From positions 1,583,363 through 1,647,362 of the forward strand of contig NZ_CP036349.1 in assembly GCF_007753265.1 (NCBI RefSeq): a DNA stretch of 64,000 bases. Reading direction: 5' to 3'. The notes beneath the pieces were generated by a model that saw nothing but the letters and a program-made list of their open reading frames with translations, had not been told where the DNA came from and made no database searches. The stretch comes from Botrimarina mediterranea (GTDB taxonomy: Bacteria; Planctomycetota; Planctomycetia; Pirellulales; Lacipirellulaceae). This document shows, in pieces, positions 1 to 7,500 of this stretch. The translations under genes and the position numbers were made by a program. The stretch's first letter is position 1. Each line of letters opens with the position of its first letter.

Positions 1-1
1 C

Positions 2-1036
2 GCGGCGAGCCGGCAGACGATCGCCGCCGCGATCGACGCCGACCCCGAAGAGATTTTCTTCACCAGCGGCGCCACCGAGAGCAACAACTTGGCGATCCGC
101 GGCGTCGCCGAGCGCCCGAAGCGGCGCGGTGATCATTTGGTAAGCGTGGCGACCGAGCACCGCGCGGTGCTCGACCCGCTTGATCGGCTCGCCAAACGCG
201 GCTACGCCGTGACGCTGCTCGATGTGGAACAAGATGGCTCGCCACTCGCGGGTTGGCTCGATCCGCAGCAAGTCTCCGACGCGATCACCGACCAGACGTG
301 TCTGGTATCGGTGATGCTCGCCAACAACGAGATCGGCGTCATCGAGCCCATCGCGGAGATCGCGCGCGTTTGCCGTGAGCGTGGCGTGCTGCTGCACTGC
401 GATGCAACGCAGGCCATTGGCAAGATCGCCGTCTCGGTCCGCGAGCTGGGCGTCGATCTGATGAGCTTCACGGCTCACAAGCTCTACGGCCCGAAGGGAA
501 TCGGCGCCCTGTACGTGCGGCGGCGCGACCCGATCGTGCGGCTCGAAACGCAGATCTCCGGCGGTGGGCAAGAACGCGGCCGGCGGAGCGGGACGACAAA
601 CGTGCCGGGTGTCGTTGGCTTTGCGAAGGCGATTGAATTATGCCAGGCCGAACTGACAAGCGAATCGCAACGGCTGCGCGTCCTTCGGGACGGGCTATTC
701 GAACGGCTCATCGCGGAGGTTGAAGGCATACGGCTGGTGGGGCCCACGCTCGCTGGCGATAGGCTGGCGCACAACCTTAACATCGCGTTGCCGGCGCTCG
801 ATGGCGAGACGGTGATGCTCCGCATGCCGGACGTGGCGGTCAGCAGCGGCGCCGCGTGCTCGGCGACCGACCCTGAGCCGAGCCATGTCCTGCGGGCCCT
901 GGGTATGACGCCCGACCAGGCCCGCTGCACGCTGCGGATCGGCCTGGGACGCTTTACGACGGCGGAGGAGGTGGAACAAGCGGCCGACCGGTTAATCGCC
1001 GCCATCGGCGGGCTGCGTGGGCTAAGCTCTAGCTAA
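2..1036 (+). CDS. Cysteine desulfurase (NifS/IscS family), 5' end outside window
   Basis: PLP-dependent class V aminotransferase-fold enzyme that takes sulfur from L-cysteine for Fe-S clusters and thiolated tRNA. The reading frame is open from base 2 and already shows FTSGATESNN, so the true start lies before the window; the TTG at 89 is internal. Seen: the PLP-binding lysine in the HKLYGPKG motif (codon 479-481) and the active-site cysteine in SSGAACS (codon 857-859), set in the short loop typical of IscS/NifS enzymes. It ends 5 bases before an intergenic palindromic repeat and is followed by pcp on the same strand. No scaffold protein gene is visible in the window, so its dedicated pathway cannot be assigned. 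Confidence 0.93.
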   Translation, partial: AASRQTIAAAIDADPEEIFFTSGATESNNLAIRGVAERPKRRGDHLVSVATEHRAVLDPLDRLAKRGYAVTLLDVEQDGSPLAGWLDPQQVSDAITDQTCLVSVMLANNEIGVIEPIAEIARVCRERGVLLHCDATQAIGKIAVSVRELGVDLMSFTAHKLYGPKGIGALYVRRRDPIVRLETQISGGGQERGRRSGTTNVPGVVGFAKAIELCQAELTSESQRLRVLRDGLFERLIAEVEGIRLVGPTLAGDRLAHNLNIALPALDGETVMLRMPDVAVSSGAACSATDPEPSHVLRALGMTPDQARCTLRIGLGRFTTAEEVEQAADRLIAAIGGLRGLSSS

Positions 1037-1074
1037 TACCTTCAGATACGAATGTGGGCGGGGTCCCTTACAGT

Positions 1075-1161
1075 TGTGGGAGGCGTCTCCAGACGCCGAT
1101 TACGGTCTCCATTCCGATTCGACATGGTGCACGTAATCGGGGTCTGGAGACCCCTCCCACA
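1075..1161. repeat. Palindromic repeat, GGGAG-hairpin class, copy 1
   Basis: Two inverted arms of about 28 bases around a spacer of about 30. Left arm contains GGCGTCT-CC-AGACGCC, right arm GGGGTCT-GG-AGACCCC; each arm is itself a small hairpin preceded by TGGGAG. A third, partial arm follows at 1171-1188. The same element is found at 17457-17544 and 39826-39911. It lies between the desulfurase and pcp. Confidence 0.88.
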
Positions 1162-1212
1162 GTTTGGCTTGGAAACCCCTCCCACAGAGAACAGCCTCGG
1201 CTCCGCCAGAAC

Positions 1213-1866
1213 ATGCCGCGAATCCTGCTCACCGCCTTCAAGCCCTTCGCGGACTGGGAACAGAACTCCAGTTGGCTCGCGCTGCAGGCGTTGATGCGTG
1301 ACTTGCCACCGACAACGGACGTCACGACCCGGCTCTACCCCGTCGACTACAACGAGGTGAAGTCGCGGCTTGCGAATGATCTGCAAACGTCGTACGACGT
1401 CGTGCTGCACGTCGGGCAGTCGTCCGGTTCGCCGGTAATTCAACTCGAGCAGTTCGCGCTGAACGCGTGCCGAGTCGTTGGAGAACCGCAAGAGGTGATC
1501 CGACCGCTCGAAGAGAACGGCCCGCTGGCTTACCGCAGCGCCTTGCCGCTGGGCGATTGGACGCGACGGCTGCGTGAGTGCGGCATTCCGACCGTGTTGT
1601 CGCTCCACGCCGGCGACTACCTCTGCAATGCGTCGATGTACTGGTCGCACCACCTGATGGAGGCGGCCGGGCACACGGCGCGGGTGGGGTTCGTTCACTT
1701 GCCGCTCGATACGGCACAAGTGGTGACACAATCAAAAGCGCTGCCTAGCATGCCGAGCGAAGTGAGCGCGACGGCGCTGCGGATGCTCGTGAGCTGGGCC
1801 GGTGAGTTCGTTGATTACTCGGCGGCGTTCACCTCTTCACATCCGACCAACGAAGGACAAGCGTGA
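1213..1866 (+). CDS. pcp: Pyroglutamyl-peptidase I (pyrrolidone-carboxylate peptidase)
   Basis: Cytosolic cysteine peptidase (family C15) that removes N-terminal pyroglutamate from peptides. 217 residues, the normal size for the family. The catalytic triad can be placed by comparison: Glu79 in QLEQFALN, Cys138 in HAGDYLCNAS and His162 in GFVHLPL. The frame is open upstream to 1054, but that stretch is the palindromic repeat, so the ATG at 1213 (MPRILLTAF, the usual family start) is chosen. The stop overlaps the GTG of ispD, which implies translational coupling. The pairing with ispD has no obvious biochemical logic. Somewhat divergent: the loop after the N-terminal strand is short, so activity is inferred from the triad. 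Confidence 0.87.
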   Translation: MPRILLTAFKPFADWEQNSSWLALQALMRDLPPTTDVTTRLYPVDYNEVKSRLANDLQTSYDVVLHVGQSSGSPVIQLEQFALNACRVVGEPQEVIRPLEENGPLAYRSALPLGDWTRRLRECGIPTVLSLHAGDYLCNASMYWSHHLMEAAGHTARVGFVHLPLDTAQVVTQSKALPSMPSEVSATALRMLVSWAGEFVDYSAAFTSSHPTNEGQA

Positions 1867-2597
1867 GCAAGTTTGCGGTGCTGGTGCTCGCCGCGGGACG
1901 CAGTTCCCGTTTCGGCGATTCGACTTACAAGAAGCCGTTCGTGATGCTCGATGGCCGCGCGGTGTGGCTGCACTCGGTCGAGCGCTTCACGGGCCGCGAC
2001 GACGTTTGTCAGACGATCGTCGTCGTGGCGCCGGAGGACCGCGAAGAGTTCACCCGCAAGTTCGGCGCGAACCTGATGTTCATGGGCGTCGAGTTCTGCG
2101 AAGGGGGCGCCGAGCGCGCCGACTCGGTGCGAGCGGGCTTGGAGAAGGTCTCGCCCGCAGCGACGCACGTCGCGATCCACGACGCGGCCCGTCCGATGGT
2201 GACGCCCGGTGAAGTGGACCGCGTCTTTGCTGCCGCGGTTGAAACCGGCGCCGCCATCCTCGCAACCCCCGTCACCGCAACGCTAAAGCGCGTGGTCGAT
2301 GGCCGCATCACCGCGACGGAGCCGCGCGAGGGTCTCTGGGCCGCCCAAACCCCGCAGGCGTTCGAGCTCGGCCTCTACCGCCGCGCGGTCGAAGCCTCGG
2401 CGTGCGCCGCCGTCACCGACGACGCCCAACTCGTCGAACGCCTCGGCGAGCCGGTCGCGATCGTCGAGGGCTCACCGCAGAACCTCAAAATCACGACACA
2501 AGAAGACCTCGTCCTGGCGTCCTCCATCTTCGCCTCCAAGCCGCCTGCCGTGAAGAAAGCGGCACAGGTGTTCGAGGAAGACGACATTTGGGGTTAG
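1863..2597 (+). CDS. ispD: 2-C-methyl-D-erythritol 4-phosphate cytidylyltransferase
   Basis: Third enzyme of the MEP (non-mevalonate) isoprenoid pathway: MEP plus CTP gives CDP-methylerythritol. 244 residues. The N-terminal LAAGRSSRF loop (residues 9-17) with following lysines (KKP) is the nucleotide-binding signature; HDAARP, AAQTPQAF and the C-terminal TDDAQLVE and NLKIT segments are the IspD-specific motifs. GTG start at 1863 overlaps the pcp stop (GTGA), so it is probably translated from the pcp message. The last 20 or so residues are an acidic tail (FEEDDIWG) beyond the family core. No ispF is adjacent. Confidence 0.93.
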   Translation: MSKFAVLVLAAGRSSRFGDSTYKKPFVMLDGRAVWLHSVERFTGRDDVCQTIVVVAPEDREEFTRKFGANLMFMGVEFCEGGAERADSVRAGLEKVSPAATHVAIHDAARPMVTPGEVDRVFAAAVETGAAILATPVTATLKRVVDGRITATEPREGLWAAQTPQAFELGLYRRAVEASACAAVTDDAQLVERLGEPVAIVEGSPQNLKITTQEDLVLASSIFASKPPAVKKAAQVFEEDDIWG

Positions 2598-2605
2598 AAA
2601 AGGGA

Positions 2606-2639
2606 GCCCGCGAATGACGCGAATAAAAGCGAATGAAGG
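2606..2639. repeat. Left inverted repeat of the GxxExxY cassette
   Basis: Built from three CGCGAAT-like units (CGCGAAT-GA-CGCGAAT-AAAA-GCGAAT). Its reverse complement recurs at 3045-3069 with one unit fewer. Outer ends GCCCGCGAAT and inner ends GCGAATGAAGG match exactly. It sits directly after ispD. Confidence 0.85.
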
Positions 2640-2645
2640 ATAAGC

Positions 2646-3020
2646 ATGCTTTATCCCGACGAGAGCTATCGGATCATGGGGGCTTGTTTTGAAGTCCATA
2701 ACCGAATGGGAGCGGGTTTTCTCGAAGCGGTCTATCAAGAGTGCTTAGCGATCGAGTTTTTGGACTTGGGCATACCCTTCGTAGCACAGTCTGAATTGCT
2801 CCTTCGCTACCGTGACAGGCCGCTACAACAGACCTACCGGGCTGACTTCATCTGCTACGGCAAGATTCTGATTGAGATCAAAGCCATTGATCGCCTCGCT
2901 GATCAGCACGAAGCTCAAGTCCTCAACTATCTCAATGCAACCGGACTGGAGCTTGGCTTACTCATCAATTTCGGTTCTCATCCCAAGCTCGAATCAAAAC
3001 GGCTAGCGCTTTCGCGCTGA
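2646..3020 (+). CDS. GxxExxY family protein (PD-(D/E)XK_3)
   Basis: 124 residues, full length for the family. The naming motif is G24-F-L-E27-A-V-Y30. A PD-(D/E)XK-like core follows: Asp67 in RADFIC and Glu77-Ile-Lys79 in ILIEIKA, so a nuclease fold is likely; no substrate is established for the family. The gene is visibly less GC-rich than its neighbours and is framed by inverted CGCGAAT repeats 6 bases before the start codon and 24 bases after the stop, as if ORF and ends were one movable unit. ATG 2646 is the only start near the left repeat. It splits ispD from tyrS. Function unknown; identification of the family is firm. Confidence 0.88.
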   Translation: MLYPDESYRIMGACFEVHNRMGAGFLEAVYQECLAIEFLDLGIPFVAQSELLLRYRDRPLQQTYRADFICYGKILIEIKAIDRLADQHEAQVLNYLNATGLELGLLINFGSHPKLESKRLALSR

Positions 3021-3044
3021 TCACCATCAAGTTGAACCTATTCG

Positions 3045-3069
3045 CCTTCATTCGCGCTTATTCGCGGGC
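3045..3069. repeat. Right inverted repeat of the GxxExxY cassette
   Basis: Two CGCGAAT-like units in inverted orientation relative to 2606-2639. It ends 11 bases before the tyrS start codon, so the element has replaced or become part of the tyrS leader. Confidence 0.85.
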
Positions 3070-3080
3070 AAAGAACTTAA

Positions 3081-4358
3081 ATGGACTTCTACGCTGAACT
3101 CGAAGCCCGTGGCCTTGTGCATCAGGCGACCGATCCGGGGCTGGGCGCTTGGCTTGCTGGCGGGTCGCGGACGCTTTATGCCGGGTTCGATCCGACGGCC
3201 GACAGCTTGCACGTCGGGCATATGATGGGCCTGATCACGCTGCGGCGGTTCCAGAAGGCTCGCCACAAGCCGATCGCCGTCGTTGGCGGCGCTACGGGCA
3301 TGATCGGCGACCCCAGCGGTAAGAACGCCGAACGCAACCTGCTCGACAAGGCCGCTCTGGAGCACAACGTCGCGTGCATCGCCAAGCAGATGGAGCGCTT
3401 TCTGGATTTCGAATCGGGCGCAGTGCTCGCTAACAACTTCGACTGGACCGGCGGGTGGACGTACCTCGAGTTCTTACGCGACATCGGCAAGTTCTTTCCG
3501 GTCAACGTGATGTTGCAAAAGGACTCGGTGAAGAGCCGCCTCGGGAGTGACGCGGGGCTCAGCTACACCGAGTTCAGCTACATGCTGTTGCAGGCGTATG
3601 ACTTCGTGCACCTGGCGCGCGAGCATGGCTGCCAGCTCCAGGCGGGCGGCAGCGACCAGTGGGGCAACATTACCACCGGTATTGACCTCGCCCGCCGGAT
3701 GGGCGTTTCGAGCGAGAAGCTGCCGCTGTTCGGCTTCACTTGGCCGCTCTTGACCAAGAGCGACGGCTCGAAGATGGGTAAGACCGAGTCGGGCGCCATC
3801 TGGCTCGACGCCGAGCGCACCAGCCCCTACCAGTTCTTCCAGTACTGGGTGAACGTCGATGACGCCGACGTGGGCGGCTGTTTGCGGACGCTCACGGAGG
3901 TCTCGCTGGAGGAGATCGCGACGCTCGACGCCTCCCGCACCGAGAACGCCGCCGCCCGCGAAAGCCAGAAACGGCTTGCCGAGGAGCTGACGAGGCTCGT
4001 CCATGGCGCCGAGGGTCTCACTTCAGCCCAAAGAGCTACCGAGATTTTCTTTGGCGCCGAGATCGACGGACTCGACGACAAGACGCTCGGCCAGATCTTC
4101 GCCGACGTGCCCACGGGCGAGCTGTCGCGGGCACAGCTCGACGGCGCCGGCTTGCCGGTCGTTGACGCCCTGGTGGCCGCCGGGCTGGCGAAGAGCAAGG
4201 GCGAAGCCCGCCGAACCGTCGAGCAGGGCGGCGCGTACGTCAACAACCGCCGCGTCGAGGGGCTCGACCGGACCCTGACCGCCGCCAATTTGGCGAGCGA
4301 GACGGTAATCGTTCTGCGCAGCGGCCGCAAGAAATACGCCCTGCTCCGCCTCGTGTGA
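3081..4358 (+). CDS. tyrS: Tyrosyl-tRNA synthetase
   Basis: Class I aminoacyl-tRNA synthetase charging tRNA-Tyr. 425 residues, bacterial TyrRS size. The HIGH motif is H44-V-G-H47 after FDPTADSL, the KMSKS loop is K231-M-G-K-T235, and the tyrosine-binding helix carries SYTEFSYMLLQAYDF with Gln171 and Asp174. The C-terminal 70 residues form an S4 RNA-binding domain (SKGEARRTVEQGG). The ATG at 3081 gives a normal N-terminus; there is no clear Shine-Dalgarno, and the leader is the right end of the GxxExxY cassette. Six bases after the stop begins a palindromic repeat, so no operon partner is evident. Confidence 0.96.
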   Translation: MDFYAELEARGLVHQATDPGLGAWLAGGSRTLYAGFDPTADSLHVGHMMGLITLRRFQKARHKPIAVVGGATGMIGDPSGKNAERNLLDKAALEHNVACIAKQMERFLDFESGAVLANNFDWTGGWTYLEFLRDIGKFFPVNVMLQKDSVKSRLGSDAGLSYTEFSYMLLQAYDFVHLAREHGCQLQAGGSDQWGNITTGIDLARRMGVSSEKLPLFGFTWPLLTKSDGSKMGKTESGAIWLDAERTSPYQFFQYWVNVDDADVGGCLRTLTEVSLEEIATLDASRTENAAARESQKRLAEELTRLVHGAEGLTSAQRATEIFFGAEIDGLDDKTLGQIFADVPTGELSRAQLDGAGLPVVDALVAAGLAKSKGEARRTVEQGGAYVNNRRVEGLDRTLTAANLASETVIVLRSGRKKYALLRLV

Positions 4359-4363
4359 GGCGG

Positions 4364-4446
4364 AATGACCAATGACCAAGCCCCATTGACCAATAGGACC
4401 GGTGCAGCATCACCCATTGGTCATTGGGGCTTGGACATTGGTCATT
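4364..4446. repeat. Palindromic repeat, GACCAATGACCAAG class, copy 1
   Basis: Arms AATGACCAATGACCAAGCCC and its near complement enclose a short unpaired centre. The arm contains a direct repeat of ATGACCA. A second copy lies at 38641-38720 at the 5' end of hemY. Located between tyrS and the ABC ATPase gene. Confidence 0.88.
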
Positions 4447-4606
4447 TGCGAAGCAGCGGGATGCTTGTGCGCCTGCTAGCCCCCGGCCTATAGTGGAGGC
4501 TCGGCGGATTGGCCTCGGCCCGTGGGTAAGGCCGTTCGCCGTATTGACTTACAACTCGCGAGTGACCGGCAGCTCGCGCCCAACCCGATCATCCACCGAG
4601 GAACCG

Positions 4607-5536
4607 ATGTCAGGCGAAGCCGTCATCGAGACCCGCGCCCTGTCGAAGGTCTACCGCGACTTCTGGGGCCGTCAGAAAGTCCGCGCCCTGAAGGCCCTTG
4701 ACCTTGAGGTCTACAAGGGCGAGATATTCGGCCTCTTGGGCCCCAACGGCTCGGGCAAGTCCACGACGATCAAGCTGCTGCTTGGTCTCTTGTTCCCGAC
4801 CGACGGCCAGGCGCTGGTCTTCGGCAAAGAGGCGACCGACGTCTCGAAGAACGAGCGGATCGGCTACTTGCCCGAGGAGTCGTACCTCTACAAGTTCCTC
4901 AACGCCGAGGAGACGCTCGACTTCTACGGCCGGCTCTTCGACATCCCCGCGGAGGTCCGCAAGGAGCGGATCGAGTCGCTGCTCAAGCTCGTTGGCATCG
5001 ACCGCGCCCGTAAGCGGCAATTGCGTGAGTATTCCAAGGGCATGACGCGACGTATCGGCCTCGCCCAGGCGTTGATCAACGACCCTGAGCTGATCCTGCT
5101 CGACGAGCCCACCAGCGGCCTCGACCCGATCGGCACGCGCGAGATGAAGGACATGATCCTCCAGCTCCGCGACCAGGGCAAAACCGTCGTCATGTGCAGC
5201 CACCTCCTCGCCGACGTGCAGGACGTGTGCGACCGGATCGCGATCCTGCACCAGGGCGAGCTCAAGGAGCTCGGCCGCGTCGATTCGCTGCTGACCGTCG
5301 ACGACGTGACACAGGTCCGCGCCCGCAACCTAAGCGACGCCTGCAAGAACGAGCTCCGCGACGTGATCCAACGACACAGCGGTGAATTGTTGGAGATGGA
5401 CAACCCGACGACGACGCTCGAGGACTTGTTCTTGTCGATCGTCCGCGACAGCGAGGTCCGTCCGGGCCGGCGTGTCGTCGGACACCAGTCCTCGGGCGGA
5501 AGTGACCAGCCGCCGTCGCCCACCGCGGCGTCCTAG
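4607..5536 (+). CDS. ABC transporter ATP-binding protein
   Basis: 309-residue nucleotide-binding subunit of an ABC-2 type transporter. Walker [10 protein letters not shown] at residues 45-53, signature YSKGM at 141-145 (variant of LSGGQ), Walker B LILLDEP at 161-167 with catalytic Glu166, and an H-loop in MCSHLLAD. The open frame reaches back to 4424 but that part is repeat; ATG 4607 has GAGG seven bases upstream. The C-terminal 25 residues are a Ser/Pro/Gly-rich tail. The permease follows after 74 bases and a membrane-anchored helical protein after that, so the three probably act together. Substrate unknown; the SKGM signature is common in exporters with Gld/Nos/CcmA-like ATPases. Confidence 0.92.
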   Translation: MSGEAVIETRALSKVYRDFWGRQKVRALKALDLEVYKGEIFGLLGPNGSGKSTTIKLLLGLLFPTDGQALVFGKEATDVSKNERIGYLPEESYLYKFLNAEETLDFYGRLFDIPAEVRKERIESLLKLVGIDRARKRQLREYSKGMTRRIGLAQALINDPELILLDEPTSGLDPIGTREMKDMILQLRDQGKTVVMCSHLLADVQDVCDRIAILHQGELKELGRVDSLLTVDDVTQVRARNLSDACKNELRDVIQRHSGELLEMDNPTTTLEDLFLSIVRDSEVRPGRRVVGHQSSGGSDQPPSPTAAS

Positions 5537-5610
5537 TCCCCACGCTTGGATTCAGATTGATCCCACGTCGGCTAGCCGCCGACAGCCGATAGCTGACAGC
5601 CCCTCCCCCC

Positions 5611-7455
5611 ATGGTCGTCGAGAACGAAGTCCTCCCCTACCTGCAATGGCTGTGGCGCGGCGACGGCGCGTCGTTTGTCGATGGTCGGGGCGCGCTGGTT
5701 CAGTTCGGGATCGTCGCCCTGACGGTCTTCGTACTCGCCTTGGTGGGCGGGTTCGTAGTGTCGCTCGTGCGTCATGGGCCTGTGCGGGCCGGTGAAATTA
5801 CCTACCGAACGCTGGTGGGCGGCTTCGGCGACCTGTTCCGCTTCTCACCGCGGCGGATTGGCGCCCTTGCGTCGTTGGCGATCAAGGAATCGCTCCGCCG
5901 CCGCGTCTGGGTCGCTCTGGTGGTGTTCGCAATGATCCTGCTCTTTGCGAGCTGGTACCTCGGCACGGACAACCGCGAGCCCGCCCGGCTTTACCTGAGT
6001 TTCGTGACGACGGCTACGAGCTACCTGATGCTGCTGTTGTCGCTGGTGCTGGCGGCTTTCAGCCTCCCGAACGATATCAAGCAGAAGACGCTCTACACGG
6101 TCGCTACGAAACCGGTCCGCTCGATTGACATCGTCCTGGGACGGATCATCGGCTTCACGGCGCTCGGCAGCGTGCTGCTGGCGATTATGGCCGTGGCGAG
6201 CTGGTTCTTCGTCAACGGCGCACTGTCTCACACGCATACGGTCGATAAGGCTTCGATCGAGGCCGTCCGTGACGCGTCCGGCGCGACGATTGGCAAGGAC
6301 GGCGAGACCTCGTACGACGCCTACCACTCGCACCCCTTCAGCGTCGATGCCGACGGTGTTGGCGTCACCGACACGATCAACGAGCACTATCACCAGCTTT
6401 CTTCGGACGACGCGGGCGGCATCGTTGTCGGCTCGGCGGAGGGCTACTTGAGGGCCCGAGTGCCGCTGCGGGGCAAGTTGTACTTCCTGAACCCTCAGGG
6501 GGTGAAGGTCGCCAAGGGCATCAGCGTCGGAAACGAGTGGGCCTACCGCAGCTTCATTCAGGGCGCCACCCAGGCGTCGGCGGTCTGGACCTTTACCGGC
6601 GTCAACGAGAACACGCTGATGGAGTACGAGGACGGGTCGAAGTACCTCCCCGTCTCGCTGATCGTCCGCGTCTACCGTTCGTACAAGGGCATCATCGAGC
6701 AGGCGATCCAAGGGAGCATCCAGCTCCGCAACCCTGATACGGGCGTGAAGACGACCCTGCGGATCTTCCCCGCCAAGGACGCCCAAATCGACTCGTTCGA
6801 ATTCCCCAACGAGCAAACCGACACCGATCAGAACGATATTACGATCCTCGAAGACCTCGTGACCGAGGACGGACGGATCGAGGTCATCGTCCAATGCCTT
6901 GATCGCGGTCAGTACTTCGGCTTCGCCCAGGCCGACTGCTTTATTCGGCTGCCCGAAGGACTGCCGCTAGCCAACTTCGTGAAGGGCTTCCTGGCGATCT
7001 GGATGCAGATGGTCATCGTCATCGCCGTGGCGGTGTTGATGAGCACCTTCCTCAGCGGCCCCATCGCGATGGTGACCGCCATCACGTTCATCATCCTCGG
7101 TTTCTTCCGGGCTTTCTTCGTGCAGATCGCTCTTGGCGAGTCCTACGGCGGCGGTCCGGTCGAGTCGCTGGTCCGCATCGTGACGCAAATGAACGTCATG
7201 AGTCCGTTTGAGCCGAGCCCCGCCGTCAGCGCGATGCAGGGCGTAGATGGCATACTCAAGAAGGCCATGCAGGCGTTGTCGTATGTCCTGCCCGACTTCA
7301 GCACCTACCTCGACCGTGTGCGCTACGTCGCCGACGGGTTCTCGATCCCCACCGACGCCGTCCTGCAAGACCTGACGGTCACGCTGGCGTACGTCGTTGG
7401 CATGGCGATCGTTGGTTACTTCTGTCTGCGAACCCGAGAGATCGCGAAAGCGTAA
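5611..7455 (+). CDS. ABC-2 type transporter permease with large extracytoplasmic domain
   Basis: 614 residues. Hydrophobic segments near 30-53, 100-118, 131-151, 178-200, 463-483, 485-508 and 591-607. Between the fourth and fifth lies about 250 residues of soluble sequence with alternating strands, likely outside the cytoplasm. The cytoplasmic loop DIKQKTLYTVATKPVR after the third helix is the typical coupling region of this permease class. It is the membrane partner of the ATPase encoded just upstream. The starting ATG follows a C-rich stretch without Shine-Dalgarno. Substrate not inferable from sequence. Confidence 0.85.
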   Translation: MVVENEVLPYLQWLWRGDGASFVDGRGALVQFGIVALTVFVLALVGGFVVSLVRHGPVRAGEITYRTLVGGFGDLFRFSPRRIGALASLAIKESLRRRVWVALVVFAMILLFASWYLGTDNREPARLYLSFVTTATSYLMLLLSLVLAAFSLPNDIKQKTLYTVATKPVRSIDIVLGRIIGFTALGSVLLAIMAVASWFFVNGALSHTHTVDKASIEAVRDASGATIGKDGETSYDAYHSHPFSVDADGVGVTDTINEHYHQLSSDDAGGIVVGSAEGYLRARVPLRGKLYFLNPQGVKVAKGISVGNEWAYRSFIQGATQASAVWTFTGVNENTLMEYEDGSKYLPVSLIVRVYRSYKGIIEQAIQGSIQLRNPDTGVKTTLRIFPAKDAQIDSFEFPNEQTDTDQNDITILEDLVTEDGRIEVIVQCLDRGQYFGFAQADCFIRLPEGLPLANFVKGFLAIWMQMVIVIAVAVLMSTFLSGPIAMVTAITFIILGFFRAFFVQIALGESYGGGPVESLVRIVTQMNVMSPFEPSPAVSAMQGVDGILKKAMQALSYVLPDFSTYLDRVRYVADGFSIPTDAVLQDLTVTLAYVVGMAIVGYFCLRTREIAKA

Positions 7456-7500
7456 GTCCAATAGCGCCGCAATCTGCCCCTCCAGTCTGGCAGCCCCTTT

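Noticed and set aside
1052-1294. Open frames through the first palindromic repeat, including the 5' extension of pcp
   Set aside because: They translate repeat DNA that recurs in other intergenic regions; Pcp homology begins at the ATG at 1213.
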